The notes under the pieces: model-generated
What the model was told of the DNA's origin: nothing
Seen by the model: the letters and a program-made list of their open reading frames with translations, nothing else
Databases searched by the model: none
Shown: positions 40,539 through 51,852 of the stretch, in pieces
How positions within the stretch are numbered: position 1 is the stretch's first letter
Layout: each line of letters starts with the position of its first letter
Assembly: GCA_022539475.1 (NCBI GenBank)
Contig: VCMS01000108.1
Location: 124,001 to 188,000 of the forward strand
Direction of reading: 5' to 3'
DNA length: 64,000 nucleotides
Source of the DNA: Gracilaria domingensis
Lineage: Eukaryota > Rhodophyta > Florideophyceae > Gracilariales > Gracilariaceae
Made by a program: the position numbers and the translations under genes

Positions 40539-41376
40539 ATTTCCCGAGGCGTGTGATAGGGCACAGCCTCATAACCTAGCATTTACTTTACGACGTTTGG
40601 AGCGGTCAAGGGTTCAGCTATCAAGTTTCATGGACAGTGAGTGCTTTTGGTGTAGAGCATCAATAGCGCCTCTTCGCTGTTCCCCAAGCTTGTACAAGAC
40701 CTACGGGCTTTCTCAGGATTCAAGAAATCATGTGCATGGATTATGTTGCGAGCGTCGGCTCCCATGAACGTGCGATTAACTACTGAGCATGAGGGTTCAG
40801 CAACATAAGATGACATCTATAACTTAATCCGAAGACTGGTGCAAGTTTTTGGGCTACTAGGAAAAGCACATGAACGACCTTGGAATTGGTTCCTGGCTAT
40901 TAGGATTTCAGCTTGTGCTTCAACAGCTTGATGTGAAATCTCATGATTGAAGTTCATCAATCTTGACAGTTCTGAGAAACACCCCACTTCTGGAACGCGT
41001 GGATTCAATTTTCGTCGTGAATTGGAGAATACTGTCGGGTAGGCTAAAAACTTGAACAGCTTTTCGCGGGCAGGGGGGAATCTACCTTTCAAAAAAGGCT
41101 AATTCTGGAAACAGTTTAATTCTGGACACATTGCTTCTTCTTTAAATGACTTTCGTCAGAGTACTTCTTTTCCTAATCTGTAACAATAGGAAAGATCTCC
41201 TTCGAAAGACGAAGAGATCGATACCCAAAAGGGCGCCATATTCAAACTCAATCGGCAGCAATGCGCCCATTTTCTTGCTCTTCATGAATAAAATGAAGAC
41301 TTTATCCAAAGGTCTCATGACCACTGCCGCCGTAAACGCCATTCCTAATGCCTGAAACGCTCACACACAACTCGTC
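40539..41376. other. Intergenic, nothing recognised
   Basis: 3' flank of CSN1 and left flank of the pogo-like transposon remnant. No convincing terminal inverted repeat of that transposon was identified here. Confidence 0.35.
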
Positions 41377-43435
41377 ATGGCGTTGTCAATACGTCGGCAG
41401 GCACTGCGAATTCGGAAACGCCGCGTCACAGCTTCTGAGCGCTGTGAACGAAAACAAAAATCAGTAGCGATTATGCGAGAATTCCCTGAACTGCCATTAA
41501 GAACAGTAGCAGAGCACTCAGGGTTGAGCAAGTCCACTATTTTTGACCTCGAAGAGATGCTACAGAGCAAAAACCATTCGGCTCTACAACTCCAAACACA
41601 AGATGCGTCCTGTTCTCAGGTCGGTAGACGGCCAGTGTTGACAAATGGCGAAGAACTTCTGATTATACAGCGCGTCATGGAAGCTGCCGAACGCGGTTTT
41701 GCAGTCCACAACGATACTCTGCGACATGTGATGGCATCAGTGGCTTTCGATGGCCGAGCAAGCTGAAACAATGGCATGCGTTCCAACGATGCAATCAGAT
41801 CATTTTGCAGGCGCCACAGCAAAACATTAAGCTTTCGCAAGTTTTATCTAAAAGAGAACGCCAAGCTAAAAGGCAAAAATTACGAGCACGTCAAAGCATT
41901 CTTCGACATTGCTTAAAAACTTGGAGAGCAGCACGACAGCTTTCTGCGTGACCCCGATAGGATATGGAACATGGATGAGACTGCCGTCGACGCTACCTGG
42001 GGAAAGGCAAAGAAGGCGTATGGTCCGACGAAGTCGAAACATGGTAGCGGTTGAGTGCAGCAGAACACAAATAGTATTCACAAACATGTCACCGCAGTTC
42101 TTGTCTGCTCTGCCTCCGATCTCAAAACGCGGCCGTTTTTCATTGTTGCAAAAAAAACAGCCATGTCCGGATGGCTTGCACCCTTATCGAGGATCTATCA
42201 TGAGTCCGAGTGCGTGCCAGCAATATTGCAAGCCGCATTTGATGTGCGAAGATTCTGTTATTAAGTGTACAAAGAACGGAGCAATGGACAAAGATACACT
42301 ACATACGTTCATAAAACATGTCAATCTTTTCGTCCGCAAGCATGTTCTTTCATCCACGTTTAATTTACTTACATTGGATGGGCATCCTTCTCGATAAGGA
42401 ATTGAATGGGTGGAAGAGTGTGAAAAAGAAAAGTGTTTAAGGCTTTTCAGTTCAGCAAACACGTCTCACTTCTTGCAGCCCTATGACCGCCGCATTCACA
42501 TAACGTTCAAACAATCAATGCGTTTTCTTCGAGATGAGTTCCACAAAGCCGTTATTTCGGATACTCGTAACTCGCAATTCAATCTTGTCCCTGCTGCGTA
42601 TGCCAACCTTTCTATCATAATTGCCAATATTAAGAATTCCTTCGCGGACACTGGCTTGTATCTGTTTGACCCTAGCTTTTCGGATCGATTTAAAAAATGC
42701 GAACCGGAAAAAAGCGTGGTGAAAGTGGTAAAGACCTTGTCAATTGCCTTTAGGTTGTCATCTGTGCGCTTGCAACAAACAGATGCCCAGGTGGTCAGCA
42801 AGGCTGTTAAGATTTTGCAAAGCAGTTCCAGCTCTTTCATAAAAGTGAAACATTTATCAAAGCTTCTCGGGAATGCTACGATCGCATACAGTATCATCCA
42901 CAAGGCCATTGCTCCGGTAAAGACGGCAAGAGAGCTTCTTAGAGATGAAGCGCACGGAGCAATTGCTTCTCCCGTACCATTAGATTGTGGTGCTTCCGCG
43001 GAGCGTAAAAAAGTCTCCAAGATGCTGCGGGAAAAGAAATAGAAACGAATGGAGAAGTTTTTGAAACAGCTGGACGCTGAAGCCGCGGCTGCGGCGAAGC
43101 AGCAGCACAAAGCGGCAAAAGAAAGAGAACGGGCAAAGGTTGCAAGGTAAAAAGCAAATCAGCGTAAGGCAGCCCGTATGTTAAACCAAAGACAGGTTTT
43201 GCAAGGTCGAATTGCGAAGATGTGTGCCCGAAAGCACCGTACATTGACGAAAAAAGCGCGCAGAGAGATGAGCAGTGAGGCACAGTGTCGCTACGATTCG
43301 ATTGTGTGCAACATTGGAGAGCTGGTGGGGGAAATAGTTTTTGATGTTGGTGGCTTGATTGTTGTTCATAATGAACCTGAAATGCCGATCAAGAGGGTCA
43401 TCGTCTGCAGATCAAAATTGCTGGGGTGGTGCTGA
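41377..43435 (+). mobile_element. Decayed pogo/CENP-B-like transposase (DDE_1 superfamily)
   Basis: Plus strand, several stops and frame changes. A helix-turn-helix region occupies 41377-41766 (REFPELPLRTVAEHSGLSKS). The DDE catalytic core follows with RIWNMDETAVDATWGKAKK near 41970, HVTAVLVCSASDLKTRPFF near 42090, LTLDGHPS near 42370 and the characteristic SSANTSHFLQPYDRRIHITF near 42440-42510. The C-terminal part (42410-43042) stays open. It is followed by a Lys/Ala-rich charged tail to 43435. No intact open reading frame spans it. Ends not found. Confidence 0.8.
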
Positions 43436-44120
43436 ATGAACACAACGCATTGCGCAGCGACATTTTCTACTAGACAGAAGAGACCCTAATGAGTTCATTG
43501 CGTGCATTGTCAGAGGCCAGAAATGAACGGTTCAAGAGTAATTAAAGCTGTTGCGAAATGTTATCCAAAATTGACCTTTTATGGACGGTACAGCACGTGA
43601 GGCAAGTGTCCAAACGCTGCAGAATCCTCCCACCGCAGAGGTGGGATCCTCGCGAACCGTTTCCGTTAGGACCTACCCAATGGCATCGATACAAGTAAAA
43701 CATCTTTATAAACGACCGCCCCAATTGGTCAGATCCTTATGGAAACGGCGCAACCGCTCAAACCAGCGAAACACAACTTCATTAAATTTTCTCGCTAAGG
43801 CCATCCACACCGGTTGGATGATGATCAAAAACTGGTTTTTTTTTTATCATCATCCACCCAAAAATGCCCGCACCGGTGATGGATGATGAAAAAATCTTCA
43901 ATTTAACCATCACTATCCTGATAGAAAACCCCCCCTTTTCCATCACGCCGATGATGGAAACCAAACCCCTTCACAACCGCGGGAAACTCTCCCGCCATTG
44001 CGCGTTTCAAAACTCTCCATTGCCGCCCAACATGTTCGACACACCACTGTAAAAGTAACATGTCTCCGGCCCACAACTTGCCATCCTCACCTACAGAAAC
44101 AGTTTCTGAATAGCACCACC

Positions 44121-45262
44121 ATGGCAGTTGGCAAAAAGTGGACGAACGATGAGCGAGCCTTTCTATCCCGAGCGTGGATATTTGTCTCTACGGATCCAAT
44201 TGTCGGAAAAGACCAAACTAGTAAACGCTTCTTTCAAACCGTTCATAGCAGGTTTATATCAATTGCACCACAAAACGAAAAAGCCAGATAAGCTAGTTCA
44301 TCAATGGAAAGCGTACGCCAAAAGTTTTCTGAGATATCTGCAGACTGCCAGAAGTTTAAATTAGCTATTCAGAGGGTGACTAATGTTAAGCCGACAGGTG
44401 TCGGCGTAGACGAAACTATTTCAATGGCTGTTGCCATTCACATCTTTCGCGAAACGAAGATGAACTACGAGCAGAAGGACTTGCGTCATGATGTAAGGCC
44501 AAATGTTCGTGCGTGGAAGGTGTTGCGGACTTGTCCCAAATGGGAGTGTAACTCACTCGCGTCTACTGTTGACGCCAATACCACCATTTCAGAGACCGGC
44601 ACACTCGAGAACAAATATACTTTCTTTCACCGTCACAGACATGCAATAGGGAGGTGAAGGTGGATATTAATGCAAGTAATACCTCTCCCAAACGTAAAGC
44701 AGTGGATGGAAACGCTGTAGGTCTTCCAGGGGGTGCCAAAGCCAAAGCGTTGCGTAAAGAAGAGCAGCGTCATAAAGCTATGAACTATATTGCGATGGCA
44801 TTGAAGAAGAAGATTGATGCGCTCGAAGAGAGAAATTCTATTTCGTTGTTTCAGTGCGAGGATTACAATTTTGCTGACGAAGAAGACAAACGCGTCCGCA
44901 CTGAGTACTTGTACATGTCTCGTCTGTTCCACTTGGAGAGATTGAAGAAACGTGTTAAGAACCTTTCTGGGGAAGAGAAAATCGATGGCAAACCTGGGCA
45001 CTGCGGGGGTGGCATTGGTTCTTCTTCAGGGAAGAAAAAGAGGCGAAGACCGGCGAACGAAGAAAAGGTTGAGGCCAATAAGCAGCAGAAGATTACTGGA
45101 AACAATGTGTTGGACGTCTTTTCATCTGCTGCGGAGAAGGTTGCAGTCGATGCGCTCGTGCGCAAGGGTGGCCTGGAAGGAGCAATCGGTTCTCATATTA
45201 AAAATCGCGGCGCGGATTTACGCTCGCCGCTTGCGATTTTCGATTGGAATCGATTGCTTTAA
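44121..45262 (+). pseudogene. Harbinger ORF1 (Myb/SANT-like, NAM-associated type)
   Basis: ATG 44121: MAVGKKWTNDERAFLSRAW, then STDPIVGKDQTSKRFFQTVH. The plant-like pattern is W...E...L..AW....DP.VG.DQ....FW. An in-frame TAA at 44289 precedes SSMESVRQKFSEISADCQKF. A frame change near 44650 leads to GAKAKALRKEEQ, a charged coiled region ALKKKIDALEERNSISLFQ and a basic GKKKRRRPANEE. The Harbinger ORF1 protein normally binds DNA and carries the transposase to the nucleus. Confidence 0.75.
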
Positions 45263-45306
45263 TGTCTGCGTGTGTCCCAAATGTGCTGCTCCAAGTCTTT
45301 CTTCTT

Positions 45307-46569
45307 CTAAAAGTGCCAATACCTGTCCGTCAAGCTCATTTCGCGGGAGAGTAGCTGGGCTGCTAAGCTGTTATCTGAAAGAAGTGCCCCGTCTTGTGTT
45401 GTGTCATTAAACCACTTGAACGCATTCAATTCCACATTTCCCCGTAGCTCCTCGTCCAATGATTCCTTGCTGTCCTCACAGTATGTGTCCCTCCTGCTCT
45501 CAACGACCATGTTATGCAGACAAATGCAGGTCCGCATTACAATCGAAAGGTCAGACGTTTGCCAAAGCCTAGCAGGGCGGTCAAGAACTTGGAAGCGCTG
45601 CACCAAAACACCAAAAGCGCGTTCAACATCCTTCCTAGCTCGTTCTTGAAATGTGGCTTATGTCCTTTCCTTCTTTGTCTTTGGTTGCTGAATTGTTTTT
45701 TGAAGACAGTACCAGTCTGGATATACGCCGTCTGCAAGATAGTAAAGAGTTTCATGCGCTTGTCTATTTACCATGTAGGTCATCAGAGGCGGAAACTCTC
45801 CTGCCAGTAATGCTTTCACTGTTGGTGATGTGTCAAGAATGTTTATGTCATTCAAAGAGCCTGCATAGCCAAATGACATGTGCCATATCCACAACTCACA
45901 ATCACTTATTGCTTCGAGAGTAACCGCTGGTTTGCCTTCTTTTCCACAGTACATTCCTGCATACGCAGTGGGGCTCAACTTCCACTCCCATCTTTTGCAA
46001 TCAATGCAACCTATACATCCCGGAAATCCTCTACTCTGATACAAAGTCATAATTCGTTTTAAGTTCTCTTCATTTGGTTGTCTCAAATAGATTTTGCCAA
46101 AGACATGTAAAACTTCTTTGCAGAACGCTTTAACTGAAAGCAGTACTGATGTCTCCGACCTTTGCGTATACTCATCGAGAAAGTCCGCAGCAACACCATA
46201 CAATAAAAATCGGAGTGCAGCTACTATGTGCTGCAACGGATGAATTCCTTGTTTCTTTGCTGCATCTGTGGGCACTCGAAATATGTCCCTTCCAAGGAGC
46301 GCATGATACGTATTGTCAAATACTGGCTTTAGAAGTCTAAATCGACGCTCGAACTGTTTGATATTGTACTTGGGATTATCGCAGAAGTTGTCTGAGATAA
46401 TGGTATTGTACGCACTAGCAAAGTTGCGCGCGACATTTGGGGCTTTCGGCCGCTTTGAGAGGGAAAGTTGAGATTGCTTTTGACGGTCAAGATGCGATAA
46501 AGTTGCTATGAAAAGGTTTGCAATGGTGTCATCATCGCCGGAGTCGTCCGAGTTGTCTACGGAAGTCAT
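45307..46569 (-). pseudogene. Harbinger transposase (DDE_Tnp_4), one frameshift
   Basis: From ATG 46569 (MTSVDNSDDSGDDD) the frame is open to 45658. Plant/animal Harbinger transposase features: FERRFRLLKPVFDNTYHALL, HPLQHIVAALRFLLYGVAAD, GFPGCIGCIDCKRWEWKLSP (first catalytic Asp), ISDCELWIWHMSFGYAGSLN with DINILD, and YYLADGVYPDW (second Asp). A shift near 45657 continues into FQERARKDVERAFGVLVQRF (catalytic Glu region), then ARLWQTSDLSIVMRTCICLH and NMVVESRRD. Nearly complete apart from this one shift. Confidence 0.85.
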
Positions 46570-47460
46570 GAGAGCGAGCAAATGTCAGCACATATGCAGA
46601 TTACGCGATCCTGTTGAGTACCTTTCGTCGTTGATCATCAAACCGGTGGGCGCCGCTTTGGCACCGACGATGGATGGCTTCTGTGTTTCCATCAGCCAGG
46701 CGGCTAGCGCCACTTGGCCGAATAAAATCCCCGAATTTTCCATCATCCATCAAACCGGTGGAGATGGCCTAAGCCCTTGTCACACCGGCCACTGCAAAAT
46801 TTTTCTCTGTCAGAGGCGTCTGCTCCTTTTCCTGGAAAACTTGAATGGGTGAATGCAAAAATTGCTTGAGCGCCAGAGCGCCAAGTATTGGTAGGTTTCA
46901 AAAACGAAAGTAGCTTATCGCCTTTTTGGCGAACCGAAGTTACAGGCCATATCAGTCAGAATAGTTCCGAAAACGGTCAAACCCTCATTTGCAGCAGAGA
47001 AAGGGCTTTACAACGGTGGTGAAAGAAACAACAATGCTCATCAAATACCAAAAATATGACTTTTATGTCGGAAGGTCTTGGCTATTGACCCGCTAAGCGC
47101 GGCGGCACTTTATTGTCGTTTATTTCACAAATAAAGAGAGTTTCATTTTTTTATATCTCGAGACTCGTGGTTTCTGTTTTAGTTATGCTACTGTTGCTTG
47201 ACGTCCATTTAATCATCAAGCCTGACCAATCGAATCTCACGATCGCCAGCTTCCCAGCAAAGTGCAGAACTCAAATCGCTCCAAAACTGCCATAAGCTAC
47301 TTTTGTTCTTGGAACCTACTTATATAGGCCAATCAAAAGGCCCAAATTTTGAATGAAATGGCACTAAATCGGCCTATCTGGAGCGGGCTTCACAAAGGCT
47401 TTTCAGTTCTCCAACTGTAGCGCCAAATCCCATTACGTCTCGTCTCATCACGAGACTGCC

Positions 47461-48653
47461 ATGGAGGCCATGACGGGCAGTCAGAAGTCCGCTCTATCAC
47501 CGGCAATTGTTGCTTTCTTCGCCTCAATGAGCGTCTTCAAGATTATACGCAAACCGTCCCGCTTCTATAAATGTGCCTTTGACAGCCCACATGTGAAAGG
47601 AAAGGCTCTATTATACCCCTTCTCTTCCGAAAACACCTCTTCACAGCTTTTGCTTCAAGGCGATACAGATGATAACTTTCTTATCACCACCAACTTTTTT
47701 CAGAGCGTCTTTCTCAACGACTTGCTTCCATTTTTAATGAAAAGCGCAAGCACACTAACTGGTAGTCCACACTGTCGTGGTCCGAAAACACGAGGCGTAA
47801 ACAGCGGATAAGATCAATCGATTTTCTCGGCCTAAATTTATACTACCTCAAATCTGACAAATCAATTAACAGCTTTTGTCCATTCTTCGGTATTGTGCTC
47901 AGCTCTCTGAGTGTAGAGCTTGATTACAGTGTTCTTGTTCTGAACCGAGTGGCAACTAGCAAAACTGACATAATGGTTTCTATTCGGTGGCCTATCATCG
48001 ATGAAATGAAAGACTTCAGCTTCCTTCCGCAGAACAATCGCAAACTTGGGCCGCTCCTGAGAGAAGTTTTTACATTGACGGATTGGGGAAGATTTTGTTG
48101 TCAGAATTATGGAGACCTCAACTTGCAGAACGCCTACTATGAGGAATATACGGAACAAGAAGAGGTAAAGAATCTGTTTGTCTTCAACTGCAAGGGAGAA
48201 GTAGTGCATGCCGCTACAAACTTCCCGGGAAGCTGGCACGATACCCGCCTTGCAGGGCTCTCTGGCTTATACTACCCTAAGCTTTGAGATGAACACACGT
48301 ACCAGGGAACGGCAATACTGGGTGATTCAGCTTTCGTTAACAATAATAACATGACGAATGGGGAAGTCATTAGAGCGCGTAAATCGAACGAAACGAAAGA
48401 TATACTGAAGTCTGCGGAGCTTGCGGCAATTGATCTCATCATGCAGCTTGTTATGCCGAGTGAGCGGCAGAGCGCAGACTGGAGCATTCGCACGATAAAA
48501 GCACCATTTCAACGGCTAAAAACGATTTTACTTAAAGATACGAAGAGAAGAGAGATAATTATAGAGAACTGTGTTCGTTTCTTCAACTTCAGAACACGCA
48601 CAATTGGGCAAAATCAGATACAAACCGTTTATCGCAATCCAACCACAACGTGA
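47461..48653 (+). pseudogene. DDE_Tnp_4-type transposase of the second element
   Basis: The N-terminal part 47461-47811 (MEAMTGSQKSALSPAIVAFF) is in one frame, the catalytic part 47880-48653 in another. It includes VSIRWPIIDEMKDFSFLPQN, a region YGDLNLQNAYYEEYTEQEEV corresponding to the DLQNAxYN motif of oomycete/fungal DDE transposases, VVHAATNFPGSWHDTRLAGL, then GTAILGDSAF after an in-frame TGA (48285) and SADWSIRTIKAPFQRL (Glu position changed to Asp in this copy). Related to but clearly distinct from the transposase at 45307-46569. Confidence 0.75.
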
Positions 48654-48743
48654 GCGCGGGTCAACTGCCCGAGGAGCGAAGTCCGCGAATGCGAGCTTGC
48701 GAGCGGAAGCTCAGAACCCACTGAGCAACGCTGCAATGGTTTG

Positions 48744-49586
48744 TTATTCTTCGTGACGCGTCGGGGCTGGATCATTGAGCTTCTGCGAGAGCTTCATTAA
48801 GAAGCTCTTCATGCTATCCATCACCACTCTAGTCTCCTGTAGGCCTTCTTTCACCTCGCTCTTCACTTCTGCAAGCTCTCGCTTGAGGTCGCTCTCTACT
48901 AGAGCGACGTTTTGGGGGTCGTAAGACGTATGCGGGCTCGTAGACTCGAAGGATTTGGAAATCATCCCAATGAAGCCTTTAATTTCGCCAACATGGTCCA
49001 CTAACACGTCCTCTGCTTTTTGCTTCTTACATTTCGTACCTCCTGCTCCAATGCTGCGACGCTTTTCCTGCTGTCTTACGCACTTTTCTTCGTTACCCTC
49101 TTCTTGCTGTTCGGTTCCTTCATGTGAATCATTTCCCTCCCCATCTTCGTCATCCTCGCCGTCACTGAGAACCATTGCTGCGATGTTGCCGTGTATATCT
49201 CGCGCTATGTGTTTCGCTCGGCGAACGTCGAGTGGACATGACGAGTCTCCCGTTTTCTTCTTTGCATTGCAAAGCTTATCAAATTTGTTTTTTAGAGAGT
49301 CTTGGTCTCTTTTAAGACGCTTGTTAGAGACACTCCATTCATCATACTTTGTTGCTACAAGAGCCCACATGTTGGCTCCAATTGGCTCAACTTCCTCGAC
49401 AATGTCAAGGAGAGAAATCACATCATCCCCATTGTAGTTTGGAGAGCCTGATCGGCCTTTCTTCCCCGATGCTTTTTCCTTCGACGTTGTGCTTTGCTGA
49501 GGTACGGACGCTGGAGTGGGAGTTTCGGTAGCGTTTTCTGTGCTCGTGATAAGCAGTGCCATACTGCTCGGAGTGGAGCCAGACAT
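48744..49586 (-). CDS. SANT/Myb-like accessory protein of the second element
   Basis: 280 codons intact, ATG 49586. The central region (DDVISLLDIVEEVEPIGANM, then WALVATKYDEW, then LKRDQDSLKNKFDKLCNAKK, TGDSSCPLDVRRAKHIARDI) matches the SANT-like module widespread in oomycete transposon ORFs (DUF6818 type). It is followed by an acidic stretch, a basic GGTKCKKQKAED and a C-terminal coiled coil VESDLKRELAEVKSEVKEGL. Probably the DNA-binding ORF1 partner of the transposase. It is the only apparently intact transposon gene here. Confidence 0.75.
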   Translation of the reverse strand: MSGSTPSSMALLITSTENATETPTPASVPQQSTTSKEKASGKKGRSGSPNYNGDDVISLLDIVEEVEPIGANMWALVATKYDEWSVSNKRLKRDQDSLKNKFDKLCNAKKKTGDSSCPLDVRRAKHIARDIHGNIAAMVLSDGEDDEDGEGNDSHEGTEQQEEGNEEKCVRQQEKRRSIGAGGTKCKKQKAEDVLVDHVGEIKGFIGMISKSFESTSPHTSYDPQNVALVESDLKRELAEVKSEVKEGLQETRVVMDSMKSFLMKLSQKLNDPAPTRHEE

Positions 49587-49834
49587 GTTTAAGCTGCTTT
49601 GGGACGGTTCTGAGTTGTGGACAAAGATCTAGGGAGGGCAACATTGTCTTGTGCAGGAACATGGTGTTCCGGTTTTCCGCGCTTTGGCGCCATTCACCGT
49701 GTTTCCATTCTCGGCGCCTTATCTGTATTGCCGCCAATTTTCAGGCCTACTGGCGGCCTAGTTGAACGCCTATTTCCCGAACAGCGCCAGTTTTTTGGCG
49801 ATTTGGTTCCGACGAATTCCTGCATTCACCCAAT

Positions 49835-51457
49835 TCTAAGCAAAAGTAGAAAAGATCACAAAGTAGTCTCTAGCATGCATTTACGGGGAGGTTTAACCTT
49901 GAACTAGTGACCTGCTTAAACACCTTAGAAGTCCAAAAACCAGTTTCCAGCTTTTGACAAAAATGACAGCTCCCAGTTGACAGCATACCAAGCTCTATAT
50001 CAGCAAAGTTCGCACAAGTTTGCAGCACTAAATTGTAACTGTAAATCTTATCTCATCGTACGCCATTCAATCGAGTTTTTCTACGCGTGCTATCTACAAA
50101 ACGGTTCCTGTCATTAAAACAATCTTCTCTCTGTGGCCTATGACTTTCGCAAACACACTCGACGAACGTACTCTGCATACTATCTAGAGACAATCACATA
50201 CGTAATGGAGAAAGAAGACCCCAATGTTCCCGAACAGTGTACATCCCAACCAACGAAGCCTCGGACACGCCTTCTGTCAATAACAAATCCAGATGGGCCT
50301 TTCAACATTCCTCTCTATCTTCCGGGTCTCGTACGCAACAACAAACGCAAGTGTAAACGCAAGGCTCTTTCATCACTCTGTCATTCTGAAAGCCATTGTT
50401 TGTCTGACACATGGTACGTTGTTTCTGTCATACAAAAGTCTCTTCGTTTCGCTTCTAACTCTTAAAACGTTGAAGCTCCTCTCACATTGCTTCTTTTGTA
50501 CAGTGCGAGAAGAACCTCTCAAGCGGGTCCCAACCAACCCTATGAGAAATTTTTGGAAAAAGGGTAGTGCAATTTGAGGTTGGATGGCACCAATAGATGA
50601 CACATGGATGCCAAACGGATGGCTCATTGAGTGCGAGCAATGTGCGATTGGAGCCTAATTTCGCGGTGTCACATTGGAGGACGGCCGCTAAGCACATGGA
50701 GGGCACTTGGAGTGCACGCGATACATGTTGCACTTCATCTGCGCCCACGTTGTCCGTACTTTGCCACCCACGATCTCAGTTTGCACTCCACGTGCACTCA
50801 CAATAATGAAATAAACTATTAAAAAATTAAAATGCCCTGCCAAGGGTGTCATATTGGAACGCGGATGGTGTACAGGCGGAGTGCAGTTGGAGGCTAAACA
50901 CCCGGAAAGATGCACTCCACTTGCATTCACAAAAATGAAAAATTTTCTTGTAGAGCAACTGTTCCAAGTTTAAGCGAAACCGTTGGTGTACCTCACACTC
51001 TCGATTTGCAGTAAACTGTGCCGAGCTACAATGTTCCTGTGTTCCTTTGTCCAATTCATTCGTAGAGGTCTTCCGTTACTCAGCCGTAACTTCAATTGTA
51101 CAAACAAAAGTTTGCCATTGTTCCGCTTATCTTCACACTTGTTGAGACCAGATAATGGCTCGATCGTAGCCAGCACGTGTTCTGGGTCGGCACCATCGGC
51201 TTCTGTGGAACACACTTTCACGCGTGCTTCTTCAGGACGATGCATCCCTCGAGTCCATTCCAATCTTACTGTGAGCAGACACACTGCTTCATCAAGCACA
51301 CGATCTGTGATTGGCAAAAGCCCCGGTCCGGTTTCTGACGAATTCAGCTGTTCGAGATTTCTGCCCTTAGAGTTCGTACTACTCGGCGACGTTAATGATA
51401 GCGACTGACGTGTTGACGCGGTCAGCATAATTAATGCCGTAGCAGACTGCGCACAGT
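49835..51457. other. Unassigned region with two uncertain frames
   Basis: Plus-strand frame from ATG 50206 (MEKEDPNVPEQCTSQPTKPR) to 50465, and minus-strand frame 51428-50970 (MLTASTRQSLSLTSPSSTNS). No homology recognised for either. The span 50580-50960 is dense in diverged TTGGA(G/A)...GCACTCC words, suggesting a decayed repeat. The minus-strand frame ends 30 bp before the MITE. Confidence 0.35.
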
Positions 51458-51849
51458 CCCTATAAGAATTTTTTCAAAATTGTGAACTTAACATGAAGGC
51501 GATTGGATGTTGTAGACCCTCATAATACATTCATTAAACCTTCTGCGCGACCTCCATTTTGGCACGGTGCATATTAAATTATCAATTTTTTCAATTTCGT
51601 GAATGTCATATGAGGGTGTGCTGAGGTTGTTCTCATTGCATGGTAGGCTGTTGTGAGTGCTTTACGACACTTGCACTATCCTTTCCCACTTCTCTTACAC
51701 TCACAGCACCTTCCCTTTTGGCACCCTCAATGAGGTCATAGGAGCCGATTTTAATCATCCATTCCACCACATAGTGCGCTCCTATTTTTGAAAAACTATC
51801 CAATTTACATCCGCGCATCATACGCAAGCCGCAAAAATTTCTTATAGGG
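51458..51849. mobile_element. MITE, TIR CCCTATAAGAA, 3-bp target AGT
   Basis: 392 bp without coding potential. The left end CCCTATAAGAATTTTTT and the right end AAAAATTTCTTATAGGG are near-perfect inverted repeats. AGT flanks both sides (51455-51457, 51850-51852). Inner subterminal inverted words (TCATAATAC, ATGAGG) are also present. Confidence 0.85.
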
Positions 51850-51852
51850 AGT

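Larger units (their letters stand above)
43799..46769. mobile_element. PIF/Harbinger DNA transposon with TIRs and TAA target duplication
   Basis: 2,971 bp. The left end GGCCATCCACACCGGTTGGA (43799 on) and the reverse complement of the right end, GGCCATCTCCACCGGTTTGA (46769 back), form the terminal inverted repeat. The flanking 3-bp duplication TAA is at 43796-43798 and 46770-46772. Subterminal copies of CACCGGT-like and CCATCATC words occur at both ends. It carries the two convergent genes typical of the superfamily, both now damaged. Confidence 0.9.
46847..49831. mobile_element. Second Harbinger-like DNA transposon, TIR GGGTGAATGCA, target AAT
   Basis: 2,985 bp. The left end GGGTGAATGCAAAAATT at 46847 and the right-end complement GGGTGAATGCAGGAATT at 49831 form a short inverted repeat. 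AAT flanks both ends (46844-46846, 49832-49834). It starts only 75 bp right of the first Harbinger element. Inside are a rightward DDE transposase and a leftward SANT-like ORF, both Harbinger-type. Confidence 0.8.
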
